Positions 13,050 through 24,876 of a DNA stretch of 44,190 bases are shown here, piece by piece (position 1 is the stretch's first letter; every line of letters starts with the position of its first letter). Source of the stretch: Actinomortierella ambigua (lineage: Eukaryota; Mortierellomycota; Mortierellomycetes; Mortierellales; Mortierellaceae); NCBI GenBank assembly GCA_016098155.1, contig JAAAJB010000283.1, positions 1-44,190 on the forward strand. Reading direction: 5' to 3'. Below the pieces are notes generated by a model. The model had not been told where the DNA came from, made no database searches, and was given only the letters and a program-made list of their open reading frames with translations. The translations under genes and the position numbers were made by a program.

Positions 13050-14538
13050 CTCTGTCTCTCTCTTTGTTATCTTTCTTGAGGAGCCTGCATCACAGCACGC
13101 GTGCGGGAGAAGGATAAGGGGAGCAAAGCGAGTGTGCAATCGGTTTAGGCCTGCCAGTTCACCTTTTCCCCCCTAACAATCGTACCCCCGTGAAGTGGAG
13201 TGGAGTTCAGAGATCTGGTCTCCNNNNNNNNNNNNNNNNNNNNNNNNNNNNNNNNAAAAAAAAAAAAAAAAAAAACGTCACCGACGAGACTAACACTTTT
13301 TACCCCTTTCTCTCTGATATCAGATTTCCTTTCTGTACCAGTCTACAGGATATTCAATAACGTCAAGGACTACGTCGCTATCATTGATGCATACGACCTC
13401 TTGTCCTCCATCGAGGTACAGGATTCATGTCCACCAACTGTTGGAAAGGGGGGGGGTGGGGTGCGAGAGGCTGCTCTGTTGCACGCGCGAAGCACGTTCT
13501 TGGGAGAGAGAACCTTGTTTGAAACTTACTCAGAGATAACCTCCCTCACTCTTTTTTTGGCCTTCCCTTCTTCCCTTGTCTCTCTATCGAACGGGGCGTT
13601 TCTTCTTTTAGGAGCGAGGCATTACTGAAGATTCGGTGACCTCCCCCAACGAGGAATTTCTCGCGATGCCCGTGGCTATTCTTGTCGGTATGACCATAAA
13701 CTCGTCAAAGCTTTGGACCTGTACCCCAAGCACGCCTCTGACACAGCTGTAAGTCATGTGCTCTCTCCTTCTCATTTCTTTTTACTCCAAGAGCAAAAGG
13801 CTATGGTCGCTATCGGGAAGCTAGACAAAGATGTCTCGCTCGCATCTTATTTCGGATATTCACTTAACAAATCTCGGCACAACACGTGCAATATGTACAC
13901 ATAGGATTGAGCTGTTCACTAAACAGCGCGTGCATCGAGTATTGGTATTGGAGGAAATTCCAGTCAACACGGACGAAGTCGATGACGAGGACATTGTTCC
14001 ACGCCAACAGCCCAACGGACGGCTCCTCTCTCAGACAGATGTGGTTCGATATCTTCTGGCCAATAATCACGAATTGGGCGCCATTTTGGATGTTAACGCT
14101 GACCAGATTGCTGGCCATGCACTCAAGTATCAGGAGACGATCGACCCGAACGTGATTGACCAGCTGAAGCGCAATCCCATCACAATTACCATACAGGACC
14201 AAGCGCTGAAGGCCTTGCAGCTAATGGCCTCCTCACATGCCAGCTCGATAGCCGTCGTGGACTCGACGGGGGCATTGGTGGCTGAAATGTCCGCGGCGGA
14301 TCTTCGCGGCATCAACCCAGATCGATTCAAGGACTTGACCAAACCTGTGATGGTGTTCCTCAAGAGCTCAAAAGACAGTTTGAGACGACCACTGAGCTGC
14401 CGGCCACGATTTTCCCTGGGCCAGATCATGAGCGGCGTGGTCCGGACACACTCGCATCGGTCGTGGCTCGTCGATGATGAGGATCGGCCTGTCGGATGTA
14501 TATCTCTTAGTGATATTCTCTCCGTCCTGTTGGATTGA
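12731..14538 (+). CDS. CBS-domain protein (four CBS, AMPK-gamma/SNF4-like layout)
   Basis: Four exons: 12731-12866, 13324-13415, 13612-13748, 13905-14538; phases agree; 332 residues. Exon 1 begins MSHHSTFLAQKTVGDVLEEKP; exons 2-3 carry the rest of the first CBS motif (FLSVPVYR, YVAIIDAYDLLSSI); exon 4 carries IELFTKQRVHRVLVLEE, then LLSQTDVVRYLL and, after a linker, ITIQDQALKALQLMASSHASSIAVVD and SWLVDDEDRPVGCISLSDILSVLL. Each '...V.RVLV.D..G....S..DI...L' unit is a CBS half, so two Bateman modules that would bind adenine nucleotides. It resembles the AMPK gamma subunit in layout, but I cannot say it is the Snf4 orthologue; it may be a separate fungal CBS family. The N-gap lies in intron 1. 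Confidence 0.88.
13014..13063. repeat. (CT)n tract in intron 1 of the CBS gene
   Basis: Near-perfect CT repeats inside the first intron, 160 bases before the assembly gap. Confidence 0.85.
13224..13255. other. Assembly gap (32 N) followed by an A-tract
   Basis: Thirty-two undetermined bases followed by 20 A, all within intron 1 (12867-13323) of the CBS-domain gene. Coding sequence is not affected. An ORF across it is meaningless. Confidence 0.97.
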
Positions 14539-15795
14539 ACGCACCGTTGGTAATAAACTCAATTGACACCCTTCAGCGCTCCACATCTCGCCTTGTGAGG
14601 TGAGGAGCCCAGATACCAAATTCACAACCTTAACTGGAAGAATGAGTACAACCCCTTGCCACCAGGATGCAATGAAACAAACCAATCCCAATACCGTGCG
14701 AGACCACCCTGCTCACCCCCGCCCCCGATATCACTGCTGAGGGCCTTTCTATCACGTTGTCGCTTGTCCAGGACCGCAGCAGCAGAACCGCCATTTATTT
14801 GTCCAGACACACAGGCACCTGTGCGGGATGAGGCGCTACCAAGCACAACCGCAGATATGGCGTCAGACAGAAGCGACAACGTTCCGTACTGTCAGTCGTT
14901 GACATGAGGCTAAACACCCATAACACTTTCAGCGCATTTTGATGGTTCATCGGTGTAATATGATGTTGGACGTCAGTATCAAGATAAAAAGTCGATGGCA
15001 GGGTCGGGCGCACCCAATCCCAGTAAGCAGAACAGAGTCGGGTGTACATTCGAAGAACCACTGTCAGAAAGTTGAATACTGGCCCTACCCAGTAGCTCAT
15101 GTAAATTTCTAAAACTGTTACTTGATGTGCTGCTCAATAGTCGACACCGTTCTGACAGTCATTTCCGAAAGACTGGTGTCGCAGTCGCTTACATGAGCAC
15201 CCACCTGGTACTCAGAAGGACTGTGGTTAACTCGTACTGCCTTTGTCTAAAGAGGGTCCCAGTGGCCAGGTTCAGGATGACTATAGCCCTTCTAGGCATA
15301 CTAGGCCCACTATATCCCCCCCCTCAGCACCAGGGTATGCAAGGCTTACTGCTTTCGCGAGGAGGGCCTGGCAGGCAGGCATGTGGAAAGGCAAATAAGG
15401 GAGAACAAGGCCACAGTCGTGGACGCTAATGACACTGAGCTGTGGGGGGAACGCGGATTGCCCATCCAGTAGTCGAAGGACATGCCTGTAGAGCTCCAGA
15501 GTACCCAACAGTGCCATGATCATCAGGTTGTGTAGCGATTCAGCTCAAGCCATCGGGCGAAAGGGCCTTTGGGGCATTTCCGAACATTCATCAACAATAA
15601 TAACGCAATCAGCAGTATATCGACTGGATCCAGCCTACCGCCTTTGACATGACAAACAGGCTAGGCTGTTGTTTATGCAATACTAGATACAGTTGAAACG
15701 TGTCGAGACCAGTCATTGCATGCGTCGAACTTGAAGCTATCCAGTTTTATACTGTACAGAAGGAAGATGCATTTAAAAGAGGTCATACAGAAGCT
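14539..15795. other. Convergent intergenic region, nothing recognised
   Basis: 1,257 bp between two gene 3' ends (CBS gene plus, kinase minus). Short ORFs on both strands have no recognisable motifs and no splice-supported continuation. It should contain both 3' UTRs and terminators. Confidence 0.6.
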
Positions 15796-18700
15796 TCACA
15801 CCTTGACGCACTTGGGGACAGCATGTTGGTGATGCAGACGGCCCTGGGGCATGCGCATATAAGTGTCTGATAGCCGACCCTGCTCCTTGATCCGCTCCAT
15901 GTCCTCGGCATCGCCTGTCAGCGAATGATGCATCAAACATTGCTGCTCCTGCTTTTCTGGCTCATTGGTACAATATCTGATTTGCTGTACCCACTCATCC
16001 TGCAGCACTTGTTCAATCGTCAGCCGCCGCCGGACATCGGGCTCAAGGATCGCATACAGCACGCGTCTGCAGCCAGGGGCCTCGATACGATCTATGAATT
16101 CATGACCGCCCAAAAAGCGGCTATACGCGTATGTGTTGTAGATGTAGACTGGGCTGGTGTCCTCCATCGAGAAGAGCGGTTGAAGGTTACCTCGCTCACC
16201 TCTCAGGAAGGTAGAAGGTAAAGAATCTCCGCAAGCCGGCGCTGCCGATAATTTGCCTCTACGCAGGGTATCTCTTGCACCGGTACCAAGAAGCTGCTGT
16301 TGTTGCTGGCGCTCACGGGTGGTAGCAGTATAGGCCAGCTGGGCGGCCATATAGCGCTCGTATTGCTGCCGGCGGAGTGGCTCCGATCGGCGGTAGGTAA
16401 AAATGTCACTCACGTACCGCGCGAAGCGGGCATCCTTTTTGCGGTCAGCTCGCGCCCAAGGCATTGCCAAGTAGTACAAAACGTAGAAGATAATTCCGCA
16501 GGCCCAGACATCAACCATTCGTGGGTCATACTCCTCTTGATAGAACTCCTCTGGCGCTATGTAAGGCTCTGGAAGTTGTAGAAAGGACAGGTGATGAGTA
16601 GTTTGTTATGAGGTAAGGCACCAGTTTTTCAAGCGAGCCCAATTCTACAAGAGCCATTAGCTATCTTACCACTTCCAAGAATGCCGCGGCACGGCAAAGC
16701 TGCCGGTTCGCCGACAGATTTAAATACACTAGCAATGCCAAAATCCGTGATCTTGAGGATTCTGCCAGACTCGTCAATCAGCAGGTTTTCAGGCTTAAGA
16801 TCCCGGTGCTGTTTCATGCGCATAAAAAAAAAAGTAAATTAGAGCGTGTACATGCGAAAAATTATTGATGACTACAGCGTATTTTGGATTGCACTTACAG
16901 CTACGCCCATACTATGAAGATAATGAACGCCGTTGACGAGTTGGCGCCAGAGACAGTGCTTCTCATTCAGAGTAAGCGCTATAGACTTTGTCAGGAGCGT
17001 AAACATGTCACCACCAGCTGCAAACTCCATTACCATGCAGTACTCTGGGAAATGATCTCTGCAACCGTCTTCTGAGACCATCTTTTTCTTAAACACGGAC
17101 AAATTCTGGTGTTGTTGACGTTGTTGCTCCTGCTTCAGTCGTCTGACTTCCTGTTGGTGTTGCTCCTCCTCCATCTTCTGCTGGAGCTGAGAGAAGCTCT
17201 GTCGGTATATACCAGTACGATGAGAAAGATTATGGTGAGGATGAATGTGGCTGTGGTGGCTGTGTTGATTGTGGTGGCGGTGGTGTCGGTGAGGTTGTGA
17301 GGAATAGACAGAAGGCGATGGTCGCCGTGCAGGAAGGGTGCCGCTAGAAGATTTTCTCCGCTGCTTGACAACAACGCCCGATCGCCTCTTGGTCAAGGCC
17401 TGTTGGTGCTGGCGATGGTGCCGGTAGATATCAAAGTTTGGGCATTGGCAATCGTCACATTCGCTTTCATCGCCAACATCATTCTCGTCCTCAAGGTCCT
17501 CTATCTCCTGGCTCTCGCTTCTATTCGCAGCTCCAAATGTTTGGGGCAAGGAGTGTTGGCGATGCTGTTCATCCCAGTTGTGACCCTCGCCATCGATATC
17601 CTGACCTGGTTGATTACGGACAAGATCGATTGTTCTTATCACGTTTTCGTGAACCATGGATGTCGAAATGCAAAACTCGGCGCAAATCTTCTTCAGGTAC
17701 TGCCGGTGCGACTCGTTCGCTTTTGGTGGCCGGAACCTCTTGATCGCAAATACGAGTTCACCAGTGCGCTTCGGTTGCATGTCATTCTGTTGCTGGCAGT
17801 CCTCTGTTCTGTCGTGGCGCGACCGCAAAGGGCTATTGAGGCCGTCTCGATTCGGTATTGGAACCGAACCACCGTAGTTGGAGGAGAGCCGCTTGCGATA
17901 GGCTTCGCGCTGCTCTGGTGTCATGTACTCGGAGGTCGTGGTTGTTATCGTGCCAGATGGTTCAAGCGGCTTGAGCATACCGGGTTCCATCTTCGACGGA
18001 ACAACAGTAGACGCCGTAGGCGATGCTGATGCGATCGTGGATGAGAGCTTTGGGAATTGTGTCGATTCACTCTTGGACTTTGATTGAGTCATTTTCAGTG
18101 AGGCAGGCTCTGCAGTCGGGAAGAATGGCGACTGGGTTCCAAAACAGTCTCGTATACGCTTCTCTGATGGCACACGTAGGAGCATCACTTGTGCCTGTGT
18201 ACCTGCGCCAAGCTCACGACCTGGTGTGCCATACTTGGATTGAAGCGTTGGTGTTGGTTCAGGGATGCGAGGAAGAGTATTGGCACGTGGTCGTGCTTGT
18301 CCATGGTGGCGGCGAACCTCAGCTCTGGCTTGCCTCCTTTGACCTGCGGGGCAAGAAACATCATGGTGAAACGGTGTTTGAGAATATAGCAGGATCTCGG
18401 CATCTTTGGCCGCTGCAGCACTCCGAAGATCCAGGTGCAATTGATCGGCATGATCGCTGCAGCTACCGTCGCTGCGTACATGGATGGCATCCTGCTGATG
18501 GGAGAAGGTAGAATCCGTGCCACAACCAGCATCGGGGGCTGCTACTGTTCTGCATGACGAGTCCGTTTCTGTTTTGAGATTTGGCGAGGAGGCAAGCTTG
18601 CGCATCAAGCGAGCTCGGAGACCGAGAGTCTCCCGCACGCGCCGTTTTTGAGGTGTGGGAGACAAAGGCGACGACATTTTGACTGCCTCAACCACCTGTT

Positions 18701-19805
18701 GGCCTACATGAGAACATCTCTTGGAAGCTGTAGACGGAGTGGTCGCTGCAGCCCTCGAGGCAGAGGTGTCAACGGAGCTGGAGGACGTGCGACGGCTCGC
18801 GCTGAAGGGACGGTTCTCTCCAAAAGGGTTCGCTGGGAAACCAAAAGGACCGCGACTTTGACCTCGGGCAGTTATCCATGCCGTCGATGAAGGCGGCGAG
18901 GACGATGCAACATCACCTGAGTCGGATGAGTCGGAAGGCGGCTTAAACAGGCGGAGGAGGCGTCGATAGAGCTTTGGCAGCGGCTGATTCTGTGATTGCC
19001 CTCCAGGAGTGGTACTGGTACTATGAATTCCAGAAGTAGGGGGTAGGCGAGGAGGCGTAGAAACCGAGGGCAATCCGGATTGGTGGTGACGAGAGGCAAC
19101 AGTAGCCATCTCGTTTTCGTTGCACTTTGTAAGGGTGCTGACTGCATACGTAGACCGAGGAGCAGATCTAGTCAGACCAAGGTGCAAGTCTTGTGAATGC
19201 CGCAAACCACCGGTGATTTCAATCCTCTCAATCTCCAGAGCGCCGTTGTCTTCGTCGTCCTCGTTATCGTCCGCTTCCCCAAATTGTTCAACATGAGTCA
19301 GGTACGACAGTCGATGTGATAGTCGTTTCTGAGTCGGGATCGGCGGATCGTCGGATACTGGACTGGTGTTTGCCAGAACTCCCATGTTGCTACTTGGTGG
19401 TCTTGCCTGCACCTGCGCATGACGTGTCTGAGGTGGAAGAGAAGGACTGGGGCTCTCGGGATGCGCGGATTCGACCGCAAACCCACTGGATGTGAGGTCA
19501 TCAGATTCTTGGATGGCTAAGCTGTAGACAGTCAGAACCACATCCTCTGAGCTACTGAATGTACTAGTGTCTTTCTGAGAGGGCAAAGAGGTCATTGAAG
19601 TCGATGCTGACGCTATGGGTGAGGCCGACTCAGGCGAAGAAGAAGGAGAATCAGGCTCGTGCGCGCATGGATGGCGGCGGTCTATCGTGCGGTGGGGGGA
19701 GTCAGGGGTAGGACCAGAGGATGTGTGACCCCCAGATTGACCACTTGTGAAGAGAAGCAATCAATAAAACGAATAAACAAGCAATTCACCATTTTTCATG
19801 CATGA

Positions 19806-19841
<36 letters not shown>

Positions 19842-21293
19842 ATCTGTGTCAATAGCCAGCCTTACTCAAAAAGTACACCAAAGTTGTCATTCTCTGTCTA
19901 TTCGTACTTAACAGGGTTCTTATTCATGCTGGAGGCAGAGGGAAGAGCTTTCTTGGTGGTAGATCCTTTACGTCGAAAGTGGGGAGGTGGTTCGAAGTGT
20001 GTTTGATCCGTCACTGGCGCTTCCTCCTCGTGCAGACATTTGTACACCGACTTTGCATCCGCTGCACCTGTTGGATTCCCTGGTCCCTCTGCTGTCTCAG
20101 ACATACTAGTCCCTCTCAGTGATTCCCCTCGAGTCGCCCTTGCTTCTCCAGTCGCATTGGTTGCTACAGGTAATTTTGCATCGATACTGGATGGATCACA
20201 GCTCTCACGCTTGATGACACTCAAATCTGGCAGGTCGGAAAAATCCACGCTGTATTCAGTTGGTGGTTCCGTCAAACCTATAGGATTCCCGGCGCAGGCT
20301 CTCTGCACAATGGTCGATCGCCTGTTGCTCTCTGGTGTCGTTGCTAGTTTACTCCCTCGGCTGCTGGAGCTCATAATGACGGCTCGTCGTCGTGATGGTG
20401 AGGACGCGGATGACTGGACAATATGACGAGGGGGATGAGCACTCTTGGATGAGAGTGGTACGGCCCGCTCCTCGACGTTTGTAACGGTAACAGTCCGGTG
20501 CGAAAGCTGGATCATGTCCATCTTAACGGAGGGGTGATCCCGTGCGTGGATATCAGCAGCCGGTGCAACAGCCACCGGGGTTTCGCCATTGTCGCCCCAT
20601 GAATTGGAGTGTCTCATGTGTCGAGCCTGAGAGGGGCTGGGGCCAGCAACGATGGTGATAGACATTTGCTTCGGGGCAGGAGAAGAAATTGGAAGCAACA
20701 ATGCTGGTTGTACACACGTATAACAGCAACATTCAAAGTAAGACAAGGGGGGGGGGGTGATGATGAGTGAATGAGCTTGAGCGGGGTTAGGTAAAACAGC
20801 GATCACTGCTATGATCAAACCACCCCCTTCTCTTTCCACTTCCACGCCTGAAGGCGGGAGGCCTGACTGGGTGAGCCGTGCAGCAGAATAGCATTGTACA
20901 CAACTTACCCGTCTCGTGGGACGAAGAGTTAGCTGGCTGCCGATGGCGGTGGGTGTTACGATGAAAATCGTACTGGTGATGATGGTAATGATGATGATGG
21001 CATCCAGGCTGGTGCTTCTGCTGGTGCTGGCGCTGTTGTAGACGACAGTGGCTCTGGTGGCAAGAGGACGACTGAGAGTGATGGCAAGAGTGTGGGTGAG
21101 GAAAAAGAGGCAAAGCGGTTGACGAGGAAGCGTCAGAAGCAGCTGCCTTTGTGAGGTCAGGAACGACAAGATCCGTCTTTTGTGTGTTCGAGTATGACGC
21201 CAAGCCCTGCCCAACGTGGCCCAAGGATGCGAGCAAATTGGGTACATCTTTAGCTTCCACTGACGAAGTACCCTTTCGACTGGCACGAGTCAT
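15796..21293 (-). CDS. HAL4/HAL5-type Ser/Thr protein kinase, 1,645 residues, with Cys/His-rich insertion
   Basis: Five exons: 21293-20909, 20703-19908, 19743-16899, 16808-16670, 16568-15796; every phase agrees. Residues 1-1040 are Ser/Pro-rich and disordered, with a Cys/His-rich tract at about 66-118. Catalytic marks: FAIKRFRPP with Lys 1062, HRDLKPEN at 1343, DFG at 1364, activation-segment end EPYIAPEEF, then [12 protein letters not shown] and [14 protein letters not shown]. The block [12 protein letters not shown]...Y.KK...EFCI.S...H.N.I.T.DL is typical of fungal HAL/NPR kinases, which in yeast stabilise potassium and nutrient transporters at the plasma membrane. About 175 extra residues (1108-1282) interrupt the N-lobe after DLV, with CDDCQC at 1156-1161 and a His-rich run near 1212-1235. 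A second Gln-rich insertion lies in the C-lobe. The start ATG at 21293 is the first in its frame; an unseen upstream exon is possible. Confidence 0.92.
19804..19842. repeat. (GAAA)n microsatellite in kinase intron 2
   Basis: Nine or more GAAA units inside the intron 19907-19744. Confidence 0.9.
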
Positions 21294-22824
21294 AGTGCAG
21301 CTTAATGCCCAGCTGACGAACTTGTGGAGAAGAAATAAGAGTGCGGGAGATAAACTTTCACAGCAGCAACAGCGGAAAAAAGAAAGAAGACGACAGGGGT
21401 ACGCGATACAAACAGGACTAGATTCGCTTTGACAGGGAGGAAGGTTTGCAGAGTTTACAAGCTCGTGAATAGGATAGACAAGGGGCAAGCAGGGGAGAGG
21501 CGTAAACAAGAGACTAATACGCCCTAAAAAAAAAAAAAAAAAAAGGTTTTCTCTGGTGGAAAGAGAGATGGCGAGCTGGGGACAAAATATCGATCGCCTG
21601 GTCTCTTAAATAGCCTGAGGATAGGAGACTTGCGGTGCATGGGAAACGCTGTCTTCCCTGTGATGGAGACGTTTGCAGTCAAGACCAAAACTGACCATGC
21701 CCACTGCAGTGTAAATCCAAAGCGATTCATCTGAGCACATTACTGTTCCATCAAGAGACGTCTATGCTCCAGTTTTCCTTGCCTACAGGAACCAGAGCAT
21801 ACAAACCTTCCCAGGGCTGGGTGAGTCGCCGTAGAGATCATGAAAGAAAAAAAATGACCTCTGGATATGGAGAATGAGCAACCCTCTGCCCAATCGCCAG
21901 AGCAACCAGATCCTACGTTGCCACGGGACACGGCGCTCATTCGTATCCAGTGGATGAGCTAAACAGCAAGGGTTTCAGAGTCCGGTATGATCACGCCCTC
22001 AGAGTCCATCTACGGATGCCCAAAAGAGCGCCCATTTAAAGAGTGATATCCTGCGTCTTACTGCCCATGAGAAAGGAACCTGCACAGTGCGATTGGTTTG
22101 AACTGGACTATCACCGGTAGCTCTGTTCTTACCATGTACTTTTGTCGCAACCTGTATGACAATTATAGTGCATACCTCCCCGGTTGCTACGGCAGCCGTC
22201 GGGAGAGAAAAAGTGTGTGTGTGTCTGCGAGAGGTGGGTGGAAAATATACCGACGGGAATCCGCTCCACGCTCGTATTCCTCCACACCCAAGGTTCGTAC
22301 TCGTGGCCTCGACTTTCAGATTGCATTGACATGAACATACTCATCACAGTAGAAGAGCAGGGGCCTTGACATTTTCTTAACCTGATAGAACCAGTACCAG
22401 ATCAAATGTAAGGGAATAGGTAGACAAAATGGCAGAGAAGTTTAATAGCATTCAAGCAGAGGTAGTCGAGCGTGATATGTGAAAGGACGAGTAGAGGGAT
22501 CGGTCATGAGTGCGATCCCAAGGGGAGTGTAGGGAGAAGGGAAGTGTGTAAGTGTACATTGGAAGGTAAAACAAACAAGATATAAAAGAGACAAAAAAAA
22601 AGTACAACGTTCAAATATCGAAAACGGAAGAGACTCAGCAAAAGCCTATGTGCAACTTGTGTCCATGCGTAGAAGAGGAGAGCGGCGGGGAGCAAAAATG
22701 TACAAGATGGCAATGTTCGAGGGCCACGGTTATCCGGGCGAAAATAAAAAGGAAACCTCGGGGAAGACTGCGTCAAGAACAAAAGAGTGAACAAGTAGGC
22801 TTGTAGTAGTACTTGGGTACATGC
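21294..22824. other. Kinase upstream region, no gene recognised
   Basis: 1.5 kb between the kinase start and the bZIP stop codon. It contains an A18 tract near 21527. No coding region with recognisable motifs was seen. Minus-strand sequence just upstream of the kinase ATG is CT-rich and serves as its likely promoter and leader. Confidence 0.6.
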
Positions 22825-24876
22825 TTAGATGATACGGTTCGCGTCGCGACACGGGGAATCCTCCTTCTTGGGCCAGACCTTGTTCCTGTGACGCATAAGC
22901 TCGGCACCCATCAGGAAACCAAAGCGGTCAAAAAACGCCTCGGGCAGTTGCCAGCTGTGAGGATCCAGCGGGTGGCCGTGACAAATGGCTTCGCTGATAA
23001 GCAAATGGCAAAGCTCTTCAATGTCATATTTGTTTTGATGCAGGATCATCTGAGCGCGAAGCTTGGGGCATGGAATCAAATCGATACGTGGATCGTGCGG
23101 CAGCTCGTACACCTTTGCATCGATGTTGGGATCTGTTGCCGGAGGAGCAGATGCAAGTATACGGATTTCCATCTGAAGACGATGGCTTGGGATAATCCGC
23201 TGCTTGGGACCGTCGTCAAAGCCGAGCGTCGGTGTAGCCATACGGAACTCATTGCTGTCTCCATCGCCCTCGGTGTCAAGGAACGTAGCGCCTTGGCTTG
23301 TGACGTTAGAGTCCATAGAAAAGGTAAACATGTTTTGAGCAGGCGAGAACGAGGCATCCTGAGCGGCATGCTGCGAATCTAGCTGCTCAAACAGGGAGAC
23401 GTCGTTCACAACTTCTTGTGGGCTCGACATTCCGTTGTGAACGAGCGACTGCAATGTGCCAGGAGGGAAGAGAGACGACTGGAGCTCATCAAACAGTGTG
23501 GGGTGCTTGAGGTAGTCGGTGTGCTTAGGAAGCACATGGCCAGGAGGCAAATAGCCAGGACGGGGCATGGAGAGCGGTTCCAAAGGCAGAGGAGACTTGG
23601 CGTTGCCGTCCTCTGAAATGAACAATGGGGGAGCCTTGTAAAGGATCTCGCTGTTCATAGAGAAGATATTGTCATCTTGAGGGTCATTCATTGGGGCATT
23701 CCACGACGAGCTGGAGGCAGACGACGACGCCATAGATGCGTTGGAAGGGGCGGGTGAGGACGAAGGATTGGCAGAAGAGGGCTTTGCTGTCGAAGCTGCT
23801 GAAGTAGACGGAGTCATGAAGGCCTGGCTCAACTTGTGCGCATGGACTTGTGCCTGTGCCTGTACCTGCGCCTGAACCTGCGCCTGAAGCTGGGCTTGTA
23901 CACGTGCCTGGAGCTCGGCATGCATCTGTGCTTGCAGCTGCGCCTGATGGACAGTAGTAACGTTCGCCTGCTGCTGCTGTGACTCTTGCTGTTGTGGCGG
24001 TTGGCGAACTTGCTGCTCTGAATCGTCGTAGGTGGACGGCTGCTGGGATTGTCGCTGTTGTTGTTGTTGTTGTTGATGCTGCTGCTGCTGCTGTGGTGGT
24101 TGCTGCTGTTGTTGTTGAAGCTTCTTGGCAGCATAATGCTCATAATGGCGGCGATACAACTCGGCTTTGACATCTTGCAATATGGCGGTATTACCTCCTT
24201 TGTTGAGGGCAGACTCAAACGAGAAAACAACTTCGCGCAGGTAGTAGTTCTCGCTTTGGAGTGCCTCGATGATATTTTTGAGCTGGTGGGCCTCACGCTG
24301 GAAGCGAATGGTGGTCTGGTGGTTGGCCTCTTTGAGATCTTTGATCATATTCTCAAGCTGCTGGAGGTGGCGCTCCTTTCGATCACGGAAGGCGCGTTGA
24401 GCAGCTCTGTTCTGCTCCTTGCGAATAGCAGGCGAGGCAGGGTTTGGTTTACGGCCGGGCTTCTTGCGCTCCTTCTTTAATGGGGGTTCCTCGCCAGACT
24501 GGCTGTCGGCTTTGGAAATCTGCGCCGAAGTGACCTTGAGAACAGGAAAGTGGTCACTCTCATTGTCTAAAGGTGTGGAGAGTAGGGAATGTTATTGTGC
24601 ATTCCTCCAAGACAAGACATCCTTGGGGTTCATGCAAGGGGTAGAGGAGTATTATGTGGGGGATAGGAATGAGAGAGGGCAGGTGACCCACGCCTCAACA
24701 TTGTAAAGGTGGGAAATATAATCGGAAGGAGGGAGGGAGGAGGGGGGGCACAAAAGAAAAAAAGAATGAATACCTTTGTCCGAAGAAGTAAAGGACAGGC
24801 TAGGATGGGACCTCTTCTCGGCCGGGGGCACACCAAGGGTGCTCTCAGCGATGGAAGGGGCCACTGCGGTGTTCAT
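22825..24876 (-). CDS. AP-1-like bZIP transcription factor with Gln-rich region and DUF3425-like C-terminus
   Basis: Two exons, 24876-24774 and 24566-22825; phases agree; 614 residues. The basic region at about 83-101 reads EQNRAAQRAFRDRKER, the NxxAQxxFR signature of fungal Yap/Pap1-type bZIPs, and is followed by a leucine-zipper-like coiled coil to about 150. A monopartite-type basic cluster (KKERKKPGRKP) precedes it and may act as nuclear signal. Next come long poly-Gln stretches, then an unusual LQAQ/VQAQ repeat, and a Ser/Pro-rich middle. The C-terminus (about 500-600), with DPRIDLIPCPKLRAQMI and WQLPEAFFDRFGFL, resembles the DUF3425 domain found behind bZIPs in many fungi. Role: DNA-binding regulator, probably of stress genes; targets unknown. 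An in-frame ATG at 24951 would add 25 residues; 24876 was preferred without firm evidence. Confidence 0.93.

Noticed and set aside
12951..13628. ORFs crossing the CT tract and the N-gap
   Set aside because: One includes undetermined bases and both lie in CBS-gene introns apart from the short exon 13324-13415.
14656..15523. Short ORFs between the CBS gene and the kinase
   Set aside because: No recognisable motif, random composition, and overlap with each other on both strands.
17403..18511. Hydrophobic plus-strand ORFs of up to 208 codons
   Set aside because: They are antisense to the kinase long exon; the apparent membrane helices come from antisense of charged residues.
19898..21509. Two separate minus genes upstream of the kinase
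   Set aside because: Canonical splice sites (donor at 20908, acceptor before 20703; donor at 19907, acceptor before 19743) join them to the kinase in phase, so they are its exons 1 and 2.
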